Of a stretch of DNA of 64,000 nt, positions 63,892 to 64,000 are shown in pieces (the stretch's first letter is position 1; the number at the start of each line of letters is the position of its first letter). The notes beneath the pieces are model-generated. The model saw nothing but the letters and a program-made list of their open reading frames with translations, searched no databases and had not been told where the DNA came from. The DNA comes from Paenibacillus xylanexedens (GTDB lineage: Bacteria > Bacillota > Bacilli > Paenibacillales > Paenibacillaceae), in assembly GCF_001908275.1 (NCBI RefSeq), contig NZ_CP018620.1, positions 5,766,001 through 5,830,000 of the forward strand. Reading direction: 5' to 3'. The position numbers and the translations under genes were made by a program.

Positions 63892-63916
63892 ATACCCGGG
63901 TATACTTTTGGTTACC
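63892..63916. promoter_or_regulatory. Palindromic operator candidate upstream of the HxlR gene
   Basis: ATACCCGGGTAT at 63892-63903 is a perfect 12-bp palindrome, overlapping the imperfect GGTATAC-tttt-GGTTACC at 63899-63916. It lies 25-45 bases before the start codon, where autorepression by an HxlR protein would be expected. Confidence 0.5.
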
Positions 63917-64000
63917 TTGTTAGGTTTAAGTGCCTACTTCCAGATTGGGCCTTCTCACTTTAGTATAGAGGCAGATATTAAAATCGAGCAAGTGAGGGGA

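Noticed and set aside
1..64000. CRISPR arrays, rRNA, tRNA, insertion sequences and riboswitches
   Set aside because: No regularly spaced direct repeats, tRNA cloverleaf, transposase gene or recognisable riboswitch core was seen on reading both strands; weak instances could be missed without tools.

Overview
The window looks like chromosomal DNA of a spore-forming Paenibacillus-type Firmicute. It has an intact pro-sigma-K gene, strong AGGAGG-type ribosome binding sites, sigma-A-like promoters, a secreted subtilase with three S-layer homology domains, an acetamidase carrying a copper-amine-oxidase-like stalk domain, and moderate GC with AT-rich accessory patches. All family calls come from reading motifs; no database search was run.

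Layout. 1-16464 (minus) is one uninterrupted reading frame of at least 5,487 codons that runs off the left edge. It encodes a hybrid NRPS/PKS in the order C-A-PCP | KS-AT-ACP | C-A-PCP | KS-AT*-ACP | C-A-PCP | C. The second AT has lost its catalytic serine and about 110 residues. A small membrane protein gene (16528-17004) lies upstream in the same direction behind a near-consensus promoter. 17.4-18.8 kb holds an Rrf2 regulator whose 21-bp perfect palindrome overlaps its own -10 box, followed by a QorB-like quinone reductase. 19-21.4 kb (minus) has the RNA 2'-phosphotransferase KptA, a small acidic protein and an XRE/TPR regulator. 21.5-27.2 kb is a large S8 peptidase gene broken by two compensating single-base frameshifts. 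27.8-31.7 kb holds a protein kinase, an alpha/beta hydrolase, RNase H and a DUF421 protein. 31.9-34.9 kb is a divergent, Fur-boxed ferric-siderophore ABC system.

35-40 kb carries an MFS exporter, an Lrp regulator, a serine hydrolase and an amino-acid permease. 40.3-44.3 kb has sigK, a degenerate second sigK fragment, and an AT-rich cluster of tiny genes and gene remnants, including a 47-aa zinc ribbon. 44.4-50.3 kb has a secreted esterase, an MFS transporter, an ADP-ribosylglycohydrolase, and a HAD phosphatase-mtlD pair that could make mannitol. 50.6-54.4 kb has two lipoproteins, a polysaccharide deacetylase and an EamA transporter. From 54.4 kb a sulfurtransferase is followed by two decayed copies of its 3' end (57.4 and 62.3 kb) that bracket an accessory block: secreted acetamidase, an immunity-like protein, an AraC regulator read through in frame into a Fur-controlled siderophore-binding lipoprotein, an APH-like kinase and an ankyrin protein. 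The window ends with an FAD oxidoreductase and its HxlR regulator.

The most promising system is the hybrid megasynthase with its degenerate second AT, its possible starter condensation domain, and a promoter carrying half-sites resembling the neighbouring Rrf2 operator. Next are the AraC/lipoprotein read-through fusion and the split HAD-MtlD pair.
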